The position numbers and the translations under genes are program-made. Below the pieces are notes generated by a model that was given only the letters and a program-made list of their open reading frames with translations, did no database searches and had not been told where the DNA came from. Below are positions 55,155 through 64,000 of a DNA stretch of 64,000 nt, piece after piece; within the stretch, counting starts at the first letter, position 1, and the number at the start of each line of letters is the position of its first letter. The stretch comes from Trichobilharzia szidati (taxonomy: Eukaryota > Platyhelminthes > Trematoda > Strigeidida > Schistosomatidae): positions 36,826,052 through 36,890,051 of the forward strand of contig OX235274.1 of NCBI GenBank assembly GCA_944472155.2, read 5' to 3'.

Positions 55155-55340
55155 GCTAACTAGTGTGATGTGTATAGTCCTTTGTTTAGTGCAGACTGAA
55201 TTGTACCAGTCAGGTTTGCAATGTGACCTCCATGAGTACCTTCAAAGTTGAAGATAAGCCCTGCTGACGAATGGCAACTAGCATGAAACCTAGATCCAAG
55301 GTTTCCTGCCGATTGCCTACAACAATCTAATATCAAGTGT
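55155..55340 (+). repeat. Sm-alpha-type SINE with hammerhead
   Basis: CTAACTAGTGTGATG.., TGCAGACTGAATTGTACCAG segment, then the ribozyme 55258-55302 and the end GTTTCCTGCCGATTGCCTAC shared with 1440-1486. The tRNA-like head is missing. Confidence 0.7.
55258..55302 (+). ncRNA. hammerhead ribozyme, SINE type, core intact
   Basis: Stem I GCCCUG with CAAGGU (one mismatch, one G-U). Core CUGACGA fits CUGANGA. Stem II AUG/CAU, GAAA 55285-55288, cleavage C at 55296. Stem III has one mismatch. Confidence 0.7.
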
Positions 55341-55379
55341 CACTTTGCAGGGATTTGATTAGTTTCCATTTTAAACACG

Positions 55380-55640
55380 TGGTGACTACAGTTAAAGAAT
55401 CACTCAAACTACATATCACGAATCAACAGTAGTTCACGGTCCATTTGGATCTCATCCTAGTGGCTGAATGATACGTAAGTTAGTCTCGTAAAATAAAGGT
55501 CTTAAGTTTGATCCACAGTAGGGTTAAATGTACGTATTACTGAAGAGTCTCAAACTAGGATAAAATGGCTTTCTGGTGATCCTTGTTGGTTTTCAGTGAA
55601 TGTCTAACTGAAGTCATTCGGTGATCAAAAGTGAAAAAGT
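55380..55640 (+). repeat. hammerhead SINE, decayed
   Basis: Head remnant CCTAGTGGCTGAATGATACG, core position CUGAAGA near 55537, but the following GAAA region is AAAA (GGATAAAATGG). Confidence 0.6.
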
Positions 55641-55759
55641 AACTAAGTCATAGAATCCTCAAAATATATTGTAAGTTAACAGAAAAAATAAATCGAATCA
55701 TAAGTTGTTTCTTTGAAATAATTTAATAATTCCCATTGTAGCATTAAGAACACAATATT

Positions 55760-55799
55760 CAGCGAAGAGACTCTTTTCACCGAATTTATTATTAAGCTG
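55760..55799 (-). ncRNA. PLE hammerhead relic, left end
   Basis: CAGC/GCUG stem I, core position UUAAUAA, GAAA, AGAG-U-CUCU, C. Confidence 0.5.
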
Positions 55800-56605
55800 T
55801 ACAATCGTATATATCGTCTCTCTAAATCAGTCAGTAAGACGTTCTATGCAGCAAAATAACATATGACGTTCACTAGCCGCAAGTTGTTCTCTACCTCTAC
55901 AAAAGATAAGCTACCCCGTCTGGCGGCCTACATGTGCATCTCTCAGTTCACCTGCTCTTGTGGAGCTAGGTACATTGGCCGTAGTCAGAGGACGCTTTCC
56001 ACACGGATACGAGAACATATTCCAGCTTGGTTTTACAAGGGAGAAAGGAAGTGTGTGCGAAGCTCTATTCTACAACACCTGATCGACTTCTGTCACTCTA
56101 TCAACCGTGACCATGATTTTAAGATCATATATAGAATCCATGCTAACTTCCCGCGTTTTCTTCGTTACAGACTTCTAAAGACAGCTGAGGCCTTGGCAAT
56201 TCATGACTTTAAGCCAGACCTTTGTGTACAAAAGAAGTATGTACAATCCCTACTTCTGCTTTGGCCGTAGAGGGATAAACATTTATTTATTTTGTTTATT
56301 TAGTTATTCTATGTACTCTTCCCTTATTACTATTATTATTATTATTAATATTATTATCATTATTATTATTACTATTCTCACTCTAAATCTTATTCACTTG
56401 ACCCACTTGACATTTTAAACCTAAAATTATTAATTTTTATATTTTTTACAATCTTGAATTCTGTCTTATCAAATTTCACACCATGTTATGTAACATTTTA
56501 TATTCGCCTACTATTCCTATAATTATGTACCCCTTTCCAAAATCTATACACCTTATGTATTGTCCTATATACGACATTAATTATTTTGCCACTTGACATT
56601 AAACT

Positions 56606-56679
56606 ATGATTATAATTTTCAAGTATTGGTTTTGTAGGGATTTTGTTTGATGAAATCCCCCGTGCAAAATGATTATAAT
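56606..56679 (-). mobile_element. 52-base SINE insertion with 11-base target duplication
   Basis: ATGATTATAAT occurs at 56606-56616 and 56669-56679. Between them, on the minus strand, lies the hammerhead-SINE 3' end (CAAAATCCCTACAAAACCAA, then TACTTGAAA). The paralogous tail at 8821-8831 has a single ATGATTATAAT, which is the empty site. Confidence 0.85.
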
Positions 56680-56789
56680 CACAAATATTTTAATTGCATT
56701 TCATACCATTACTATTTCATGTATTCACACCTTTGACCTAATTTCCTCACCGTATATAATTTTTTTAAAACCATATATATACGATTGTA

Positions 56790-56829
56790 CAGCTTGATAA
56801 TAAATTCGTTGAAAAGAGTCTCTTCGCTG
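56790..56829 (+). ncRNA. PLE hammerhead relic (U3, A8 core), right end
   Basis: Same as 8945-8984: CAGC/GCUG, UUGAUAA, GAAA 56811-56814, AGAG-U-CUCU, C56825. Confidence 0.6.
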
Positions 56830-56879
56830 AATATTGTGTTCCTAATGTTTCTTTGAAAATCTGTTAAGATATTTCTGGT

Positions 56880-58130
56880 CTCCGAGAGAACCGAATCTTT
56901 TACAAGAGTATGGAATTATGAATTATTGTACTTGTAGACCATGAGAGAGGTTGGATGATATACGATTAATAACTTTAAAAGCTTTTTTAGAGTTGATCTG
57001 ATGTCCAGTAATGACGACATGAGCTAGTATTAAGCTGTGTATAGCTTTACTCGAACTTTCACCAAACTAAGATGGGAGGTGTTCAGAAATTTGCCAATGA
57101 GCTTGCCTGATCGTACTCCCTATGTAACTAGCTTTGCATGGGCAATTAAACTGGTAAATATACATGGAAGAGGCGAAACAGGGTAGTCTGTCTTTATTTC
57201 TTGAACTAAATATTGTTCGGCTAGTGAATATACAGGATAGCTTAACTGTATAGAAAGTCCTTTAGAAGGCCCTCCTCAGACAATGTGATAAGATCTCACT
57301 ATTGACATTACCCATGAATTGTAATCTTGGGAAGAATGATTTTTTTGGAACAGTCGGCACCTGCGACTTTCTATTTTCTGAGTTTATGTGTTTGTTCACG
57401 ACTTTAGTTGGATATCCGTTTCTACTTTGTAGATCGCGAATATTACCGAGTTCTTCGTTCAGTGTCTCATGTGAACAGATAACTTTAGCCTGGTGAACCA
57501 GGCATCTAACCAGATTACGTTTGTATTGTAGAGGAACGAAGCTCAGGAAGTGAGTATATTGTCCAACAGAAGTAGGTTTTCTGTGCAAACTTCTACTTAT
57601 TGTTCCGTCTGTTCATTTAGTTATTAGGATGTCCAAAAAGGGGATAGAGTCATTTTCTTCTTTTTCTTTAGTGAAGCTTATGCTGGGATGTGCTCCATTG
57701 AATTTATCCAATGTGTCCTTGGCCTCACTATCTTTATTAACAATTATAAATGTATCATCAACATATCGGCAATAGAAACCAAGATTATATATTACATCTT
57801 TAAATGGACCATTCTCTAGTTTCACCAGGAAAAATTCTGCTAGGATTGGGCCCAATGGTGTTCCCATGGCAACACCATCTGATTGTCTATACATATCGTT
57901 ATTAAACAGGTAATTTACTTTCATTGTACACCTTAAAACAAGTTCCTTCAGTGAAGACACAGGAATTCCAATCTCTATACCTTGCTTTATCAATTCATTA
58001 CCTATGTAATTAATTGTTTCCATCAAAGGCACATTTGTGAATAAGGAAGATGCATCCAGTGATATCATACAACTGTCCTTCACACTGAATTCCTTGATTC
58101 TTTCTACAAACTCAAAAAATCAAATATGAA
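56880..58130 (-). mobile_element. Penelope-like element, best-preserved reverse transcriptase
   Basis: Minus frame from about 58115 down: EFVERIKEFSVKDSCMISLD then DASSLFTNVPLMETINYI (motif A Asp), GVAMGTPLGPILAEFFLVKL (motif B), FYCRYVDDTFIIVNKDSEAK (motif C), DSIPFLDILITK, then a single in-frame TGA at 57615-57613 and DGTISRSLHRKPTSVGQYTH in the same frame, the linker SRNGYPTKVVNKHINSENRK, and a GIY-YIG remnant (MYIYQFNCPCKASYIGSTIR) near 57160. The N-terminal part is missing. Confidence 0.88.
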
Positions 58131-58267
58131 TTGTATGTGTCCCAATATATCTAAACGATGGCTATTGAATTAACCCGTCATTATAATTCATTGAATATGC
58201 TTATTAACAATTTTAAAAGACTGACTAATGAACAAAAAATGTTCTTACCCATAAATTAGTCATCATG

Positions 58268-59345
58268 TTCTACATTTTATTATTATTATTGCACCCTTGG
58301 GTTCCTAGTGGAACATAGGGCTTCAACTGCACGTCTCCACTTGCTTCTCCCTTCTGCTGTACTTTTCACTTGCATTCATGTTAGTCCGTACTGTTCCAAA
58401 TCCTCTACACACGATCTCCTCCATGTCACCCTTGGACGTCCCACTCGCCGCTTCCCTTTCGGGTTCCACTCGAGCATTGGCCTGACGCGCGATGTCACCC
58501 AGCGGCCTCCTCAACGAGTTTCCAATCCATCTCCACTTTCTCCTGCATATTTGTTGGACGATTGGTTCTTGTTTCGTCTGTTCTCATAGTTTCTTGTTGG
58601 TGATTCTTTCCGACCATCTGATCTTCAGTATAGAGCGAAGACAGCTGTTGATAAAGGTCTGCAACAGGCTAATGGGAATATTCTTTGTGACCCACCAAGT
58701 TTCTGATCTGTATAGAAGAACTGACTGACTTGACGTTTGTATTGAAAATCTGAATTTTGCTGTTGATGCTGAGTGACGATTTCAGATTTCCAGATTGGTT
58801 TCAGGTTGATGAATGTGTTTCTCGCCTTCCCGATTCTCGATTTAACATCTTCGTCCGTTCCGACTGCCTGTAGTTGAGACAATGCTCCCTTGATAAGTGA
58901 ATGAAGTAACCTGTTTCAAATCCCTCCCGTTGATGGTGATTGGCGCTGGATGTTGCAGATGCTGTTGTTGTTATTGGTTGGTTATTTTCATAACCTCTGT
59001 CTTGTCTATGTTCACCTGAAGTCGTGTCTTTGCTGCTTCTTCGACCAACCAGTTTGTCGGTTTTCACTTGTAAGTCTTCGATTTTGTATGACATCAAACA
59101 TCCGCGAAATCTAGGTCTTATAGATTTTTCACGTTGGATATCCCAGTCTTCTCATTTCCCACCGTCTGACGCATAATCCAGTCCACCACAATTAGGAATA
59201 TCATTGGTGATAATAAGCACCCTTGTCTGACTCCTGTGTTTACTCCAAACGCTTCGCTGAGTTTTCCGTTGTGGATCACTTGACATGTGCCGTTGTCGTA
59301 CAGCTGTTGAATAAGGTTGATGAATACATTTTTCTGACCATAATA
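58268..59345 (-). mobile_element. RTE (SR2-like) LINE, RT motif B to tail
   Basis: Minus strand from the upper end: LYDNGTCQVIHNGKLSEAFG, VNTGVRQGCLLSPMIFLIVV (motif B intact, 59190-59250), a frameshifted DLDFAD block, LQVKTDKLVG, GYFIHLSREHCLNYRQ, DEDVKSRIGKARNTFINLKP, FQYKRQVSQFFYTDQKLGGS, then ARVEPEREAASGTSKGDMEE, and the tail GTTCCACTAGGAACCCAAGG. It is the longest RTE copy in the window. Confidence 0.85.
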
Positions 59346-59429
59346 ATTAAGAGAATATTGATATTAACAACATTAATGTTGTTTCTAAAGTACATTTTTA
59401 GATTACATTTCGAAGGCATCATTAAGAGG

Positions 59430-59950
59430 GAGATAATTTGCATTAATATAACAGTAAACTGACGGAATATCAGATAAACTAAGGGAAGTAACACAGAATT
59501 TACGAATAGGTCAAGATAGCAATCGTGGCCGCCTGGATCTGCCTTTCTTTTGCACTCAGAGCTCCCGTTGATTTTGTGCGAACTTCAATGGCATCTACTG
59601 TTGGGAGTTTTCGATATCTAGAGGCTTTTAGTGATAGAGGAAAGTTTATGCAGCCTCGTGGCCTGTTTGGACCAGGTTGCCTAACATCGGACTGTTGAAA
59701 ATTTAACTACACGTTTATCTAACCACACTGACGGATGTCTCTGTGCACGAAAATTTAAGTTCGTAGAACAACGGCTAATATAACCTGCTACATAGGAGCA
59801 GTTGAAATGACAGATACAAGAATTGGTGGTTAGCCAGGGTAGTTTGTTATTCAGTCCAGGTACCACATCCGATCGTGTGGAAAATTAAACCTCCATCTAG
59901 CCACCATTGAAAGTTCTTTGAATCGCTTTTCTTAACATATTGGTTACTTA
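59430..59950 (-). mobile_element. Penelope-like GIY-YIG end, copy of 280-760
   Basis: Minus frame NSCICHFNCSYVAGYISRCS, then RHPSVWLDKRVVK. The flanking 59430-59640 (AATATCAGATAAACTAAGGG, ATGGCATCTACTGTT) matches 75-230. Confidence 0.7.
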
Positions 59951-60329
59951 TCTTATATTACAAGGGAGTTAGAATGTTTAAATTGTATTACGTCACTTTT
60001 GTATAGACTTTAAATGTCAATACTATTGAACATTGTAGCCACTGGCGCCAAAAAACGTGTTATTTGAAAACGGAAATAAAGTTGAAAAATCTTTTGAAAA
60101 ACAGATATGATTCTCCCTTACATATACCTCAATGAAATTTTTTTCAGGATAATCGAAAATGATGCAAAATAACAGTTTGAGTAGGATGGTACAGGATCAG
60201 ATTGTCCTTGAGTTTTTTTAATGTTTATCAAAGAAAATAGTTTCAAAATCATAATACAGAAAAACCTACATAAACTTTAATTAGTTGAACAGACAATAGT
60301 TCAGTAAAACAGTTTATTAGTTCGAAGTA
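59951..60329. other. unassigned AT-rich sequence
   Basis: Nothing recognised. Confidence 0.45.
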
Positions 60330-60530
60330 ATATCTGTTGGGTGGTGACTATCACTAAAACCCAAGATGCTCATTTCTTCCAATTTGGAACTCATCATGTG
60401 TATGCACCTGTAATCCCCAATGGATGAGTGATCGTGTTCCCGCATGAAACTTGAACCCACTACTCTTCGTTTCAAACTCCAAAGGCGTTATCCACTAAAC
60501 CACTTAGGCCACGAGAGCCACCCATTGTGG
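60330..60530 (-). repeat. Sm-alpha SINE, head and broken ribozyme
   Basis: Minus strand: GGCCTAAGTGGTTTAGTGG, ATAACGCCTTTGGAGTTTG, box B GGGTTCAAGTT, matching the plus copy at 3115-3200. The ribozyme position has ACATGATGAGTTCC only. Confidence 0.65.
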
Positions 60531-60564
60531 CATGGCCTTCATTTGTTATTCGTTTTAGGTAGGT

Positions 60565-60970
60565 TTTAATGATGATAATAATAATAGCTTTATTCTGAGC
60601 AGTGTTTATGCGATGTACAGAATTTTCAGCGGCGTTTATTGCATGATATTTTCTCTTCCTCAAGGATCTTCAAATATGATATTACTAATTGACAGTACGT
60701 AGTGTGACAAAGTACTGTCTCATCTGAAGTAAAAAGCATCCCATTGTGACATCTTTTCTTTATCTCCTTCGAGAAATGTACGACATTCGTCTGACTGCCG
60801 ATTACGACAACTTCAAGAGTACAATTTGAGAACCGAGTACACAACTCAGGAATAGCTATCTTATGGATTATAAGAGTTTACTGCCTGGGATCAGGTCTTT
60901 TCTCAAGTTAAGCAGAATCAACTTGCAAATCAGTAGGTTGTACAAATTTCAAACACCCGCGACCATAAAT
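60565..60970 (-). mobile_element. CR1-like LINE 3' end
   Basis: Minus tail CAGAATAAAGCTATTATTAT; same blocks as 9966-10340 (CATTGTGACATC.., TTGAGAACCGAGTAC). Confidence 0.6.
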
Positions 60971-61564
60971 AATAATACTATAAGAGGTAATATTTTATTC
61001 AATTTAAACACACTGAACAAGAAGAATTATATGCAACATAATGATAAAGGTTTTCGGTAGCTCAAGCTTTAGGCAGACCACCTATAATTTTTTTTGATTT
61101 TCCCATCGACTGATTGAACCGAAATATTCGGCCACTGGCTGACATACCGATATGTCAAACAGATAGTGAATTACTCTGTTATATTTTTGACATAAATCAC
61201 AAAAATATGACAAAAATATTCATTCAGATGTCCAGAAAAAACAAAAAACTTCAGCAAAGAATATCCTTTTCGATAATTTCCACTTCTCGCTCTACAATTA
61301 TATACATATGTTTATATATATAGAATTATCTAGAATAGTAATCAGTAGCAGTATTGGTGTTTTTAAATAATATCGATTTGTTAAATAGGATCAATACGAT
61401 TACAGTTCACCAAAGATGCATAAATTATAATAATAACAATAAACATAATAAAAATATAATAGCATATAGAATATCAACTAAAATTCAGGGAATTTCCACA
61501 ACCAATTGAGGATCATTCGAACCTTGATGACCAAGAGAAGGATTGTATGTGAACCAACATCTTA
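60971..61564. other. unassigned AT-rich sequence
   Basis: Possible SINE or CR1 tail traces at 61045-61080 only. Confidence 0.4.
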
Positions 61565-62605
61565 TTTCGGATACATAAGTTAGGCTTCTCATTGTGGATC
61601 CCAACAGTCTGAGCAATATGAAATAGATAAACTCTTAAGGTCTAGTTAAGATTACTTCCTATGCACAGTAGATGACTTTGAAGGCCTCCTTGTTAACACC
61701 GATCTTGTGTTCAGCATCCAAGAGATGAGATAGAGTGGAGCTATGAATGGATTTTGTTTGTCCTTTGCCTAACCACACGCAGGATGGTGTTCGGAAATCC
61801 AACGATAAACACGCGTAGCTGTACGGCCTGTGTAACTGGCTCCATACGAGCAGTCAAATTGGCAGAGACACATCTGAGGGGCGAAATTAAGCAGTTTATC
61901 TTCTATTCCCCAACGAAAATAGGAGTGATTTTCAAGAAATAGCATAATTTAGCAGCAGGGAATGCTCTTTCTACCCCATTCCTAAGGCGTTTTGTTAGTA
62001 TCTCACTGATGTTATCCCTGAGGAACTGATTTTGTAAGAATAAGGCCTTTCTAGGAACTGTTGGTACCTTGGACTATCTTGAGTTTTGATTCATATTCTT
62101 ATCAATGAATTTTTCTGGATAACCGTTTTCATTCAGCAACTGTTTAATACTATTAAGTTATTTATTACGACATTCATGCGAGCAGGTTGCTCCTGCTCTG
62201 TGTACCAAGTAATTTATCAGATTGCGTTAGCAATTCAAAGCCATGAAGCTGAAAAATGAGTATACTCACCATTTGATGTCACTGTTTTATACACACTTCT
62301 TATTGTATCGTCCTCTTTTCCAGTTATATGGACGTCTAAAAATCAAATACTAGAGTCCCTTTCTTTCTCGATGTTAAAATTTATTAAAGGATGAACATCA
62401 TTAAATTTGTCCAGTATGTTCTTTGCTTCATCCTCATTTTTCAGAGTCAAAAGTGTATCATCAGTGTACTGACAGCAGAATTCTAGTTCATCAGTTACAT
62501 CTTTCAAAGTCCCATTATCTAGTTTCGCAAGGAAAATGTCATCTAGAATGGGCCCTAGTAGTGATCCCATTGCCGCACCGTCGATTTGTTCGTATAGTCC
62601 CTTAT
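61565..62605 (-). mobile_element. Penelope-like element, RT and GIY-YIG remnants
   Basis: Minus frame 62570-62343: MGSLLGPILDDIFLAKLDNG (motif B), FCCQYTDDTLLTLKNEDEAK (motif C, YVDD changed to YTDD). Further down are NENGYPEKFI-like linker and a GIY-YIG remnant (LCQFDCSYGASYTGRTATR) at about 61880-61820. Close relative of the element at 56880-58130. Confidence 0.8.
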
Positions 62606-62705
62606 TAAGAACATCATCGGTGATAACAGTCAGACAGTCAGACTTGTCTTACTCCTGTATGCACGTCGAACGGCTCGCTGAGTTCTCCGTTGTGGATTAC
62701 CTAGA
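62606..62705 (-). mobile_element. RTE reverse transcriptase fragment fused to PLE
   Basis: Minus strand matches 59175-59285 (VIHNGELSEPFDVHTGV-like reading). It joins the PLE fragment directly at about 62606. Confidence 0.65.
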
Positions 62706-62995
62706 CAACAATTCTAACTTCTGCCGATTCATGACATAGCGTGACCATTTCGCAGTGTCTTCTTCGATGTGTTACTGCCTCATTTTCAACCTGCTGTACC
62801 CTACGAGCTCGCCTTGTAACCAGAAGGTCCTGAGTTCAAATCCCGGTGGGCGCATGCTGCTGAAGAGTGCAAAACTATGACGAAACAGCTGTCCAGTACT
62901 CCCAGGTTTTCCAGTGGTTCTCTAACTGATGTCAGCTCATGTTGAAATCCTCCATCCAATCAAACAAAATCCCTACAAAACAAATACTTGATATA
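62700..62995 (+). repeat. hammerhead SINE, compound
   Basis: First part minus (TGCCGATTCATGACATAGCG block). From about 62800 a plus unit with box B AGTTCAAATCC, core CUGAAGA at 62852-62858 (fits CUGANGA), GACGAAACAGCTGTCCAGTA, and the end CAAAATCCCTACAAAACAAA. Stem II has a mismatch. Confidence 0.7.
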
Positions 62996-63034
62996 TATAT
63001 ATATATATATATCAAAATATTTAAGCTCTTTGAA

Positions 63035-63125
63035 TAATAATTATAATTTGCTTTATTCCAAAAACAGTACTAATGATACAACAAGGAATTTTCAGCATTC
63101 AGTGCAATATTGCATCTAATTTACT
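63035..63125 (-). mobile_element. CR1-like LINE tail fragment
   Basis: Minus: TGCTGAAAATTCCTTGTTG, GGAATAAAGCAAATTATAAT. Confidence 0.55.
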
Positions 63126-63236
63126 CAAAAATGACAACAACAAAAAATAATTATTACATAATAATAATAACAAAACGTTGTTATAGCAGCTATTTAGCAA
63201 ATTTCTGTATGCAACAAAGCGAGAACTACAGTTTTT

Positions 63237-63286
63237 GCACAATAAGGTGGTACCATCATTTATTTCGTTGCCTTCTCATCAGCTGC
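63237..63286 (-). ncRNA. PLE hammerhead, second type, core intact
   Basis: GCAG, CUGAUGA (63282-63276), GAAGGCAAC, GAAA 63266-63263, AUAAAUGAUGGUACCACCUU, UU. The first stem I pair is lost (GUGC against GCAG). Confidence 0.6.
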
Positions 63287-63951
63287 TTACAGGCCACAGT
63301 CATTATTACGTATATCTACAGAAACAATTTTAACAGACTTGCACAGAGTTCATTTTAAACAAAAATCAATCGATCAATATACGCATACACTAATAATATA
63401 TACATATATATATGCAATATTAAACACTATTCCGAACAATAATGATCATACACAATGGAAACTTTCGGCATTACGTAATCAGATGAAAGAGAGATGAAAA
63501 TATCCAGTTACCAGTGCAAAGAAAGACTGATAACTGTTTCTTTCTGAACGCACAAATCAGGTTTCAGGCGCTTGATGGAGATAGCTTCAGCAAACTTGCG
63601 GAGAGTTGAACTCTTTTGCCTATTGATAATTAATTTTTACCACTACCTTAAAAGCATCTCACTGTTTCAAGCATTTGTTCCGTGATTTGTGCGTTCAGAA
63701 AGAAACAGTTATCAGTCTTTCTTTGCCCTGGTAACTGAATATTTTCATCTCTCCTTCATGTGGATACATAACGCCGAAAGTTTCCATTGTGTATGATATT
63801 TATTGTTCGGAATAGTGTTTAATATTACATATATACATATATATATTATTGCTGTATGCATAAATTGATTGATTTTTGTTTAAAATGAACTCTGTGCAAG
63901 TCTGTTAAAATTGTTTCTGTAGATATACGTAATAATGACTGTGGCCTGTAA

Positions 63952-64000
63952 GCAGCTGATGAGAAGGCAACGAAATAAATGATGGTACCACCTTATTCTG
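63952..64000 (+). ncRNA. PLE hammerhead, second type, cut by window end
   Basis: GCAG 63952-63955, CUGAUGA 63956-63962, GAAGGCAAC, GAAA 63972-63975, stem III, U63997, then CUG at the very end of the window, which pairs with CAG. Confidence 0.65.

Larger units (their letters stand above)
55742..56845 (+). mobile_element. Penelope-like GIY-YIG end between inverted hammerhead repeats
   Basis: Plus frame 55863-56270 reads MTFTSRKLFSTSTKDKLPRL, AAYMCISQFTCSCGARYIGR, EHIPAWFYKGERK and LKTAEALAIHDFKPDLCVQK, one of the longest open GIY-YIG frames here. A CIYQ-to-CISQ change hits the first Tyr of the motif. A minus-strand hammerhead relic begins the unit (55760-55799) and a plus-strand one ends it (56790-56829). 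Confidence 0.85.
63230..64000. repeat. PLE terminal repeats, large foldback at window edge
   Basis: Arms at 63235-63560 and about 63670-64000 are near-identical inverted copies of the terminal repeat also seen at 51660-52030 and 21050-21370. The central 110 bases hold GIY-YIG remnants. The right arm runs out of the window. Confidence 0.85.

Noticed and set aside
1..64000. CRISPR array, prophage, operon or rRNA genes
   Set aside because: No regularly spaced repeats with unique spacers, no bacterial gene organisation and no rRNA sequence were seen; introns and retroelements show a eukaryotic genome.

Overview
The window is a piece of a blood-fluke genome (Schistosoma or a very close relative). 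It is AT-rich and packed with decayed retroelements typical of schistosomes: SR2-like RTE LINEs, CR1/jockey-type LINEs, Penelope-like elements (PLEs) with GIY-YIG endonuclease ends, tRNA-derived SINEs, and Sm-alpha-type SINEs carrying hammerhead ribozymes. I see no bacterial, phage or CRISPR signal. No complete autonomous transposon survives.

The one host gene I can support is synapsin, on the minus strand. Six coding exons could be read: 47354-46765, 36550-36493, 26958-26867, 20665-20515, 14688-14599 and 913-851. All have GT/AG borders, their phases fit (2, 0, 2, 0, 0), and together they give 1,044 nt (348 codons). They cover domain A with an RRFS phosphorylation site, a Gln/Gly/Pro-rich linker, and the first half of the ATP-grasp C domain up to the glycine-rich loop. 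The 3' part of the gene lies left of position 1. The five complete introns are about 10.2, 9.5, 6.2, 5.8 and 13.7 kb and hold most of the repeats. The right third (47.4-64 kb) is upstream of the start codon and holds only repeats that I can recognise.

Layout: 0.3-14 kb, intron 5: RTE, PLE and SINE remnants with several ribozyme-bearing SINEs. 14.7-20.5 kb, intron 4: a solo LTR and a PLE foldback. 20.7-26.9 kb, intron 3: two PLE 3' ends with ribozymes and a PLE bounded by inverted repeats. 27-36.5 kb, intron 2: a PLE inverted repeat, CR1-like LINEs, and one of two copies of an unidentified coding-like repeat. 36.5-46.8 kb, intron 1: RTE copies, SINEs and a second large PLE inverted repeat. 47.4-64 kb: RTE, CR1 and PLE copies, including the best-preserved PLE reverse transcriptase (57.3-58.1 kb).

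The most interesting material is the self-cleaving RNA. Three hammerhead architectures recur: Sm-alpha-type SINE ribozymes, and two kinds in PLE terminal repeats. Most copies are damaged, but a few keep every core residue (1414-1458 +, 1241-1285 -, 55258-55302 +, 42026-42068 -, 21293-21345 +). Other recurring patterns are head-to-head SINE pairs, PLE 3' ends bounded by inverted terminal repeats, and two tRNA-Gly-headed SINE families whose tails resemble two different LINE families. All calls were made by eye; stem and identity statements are visual estimates.
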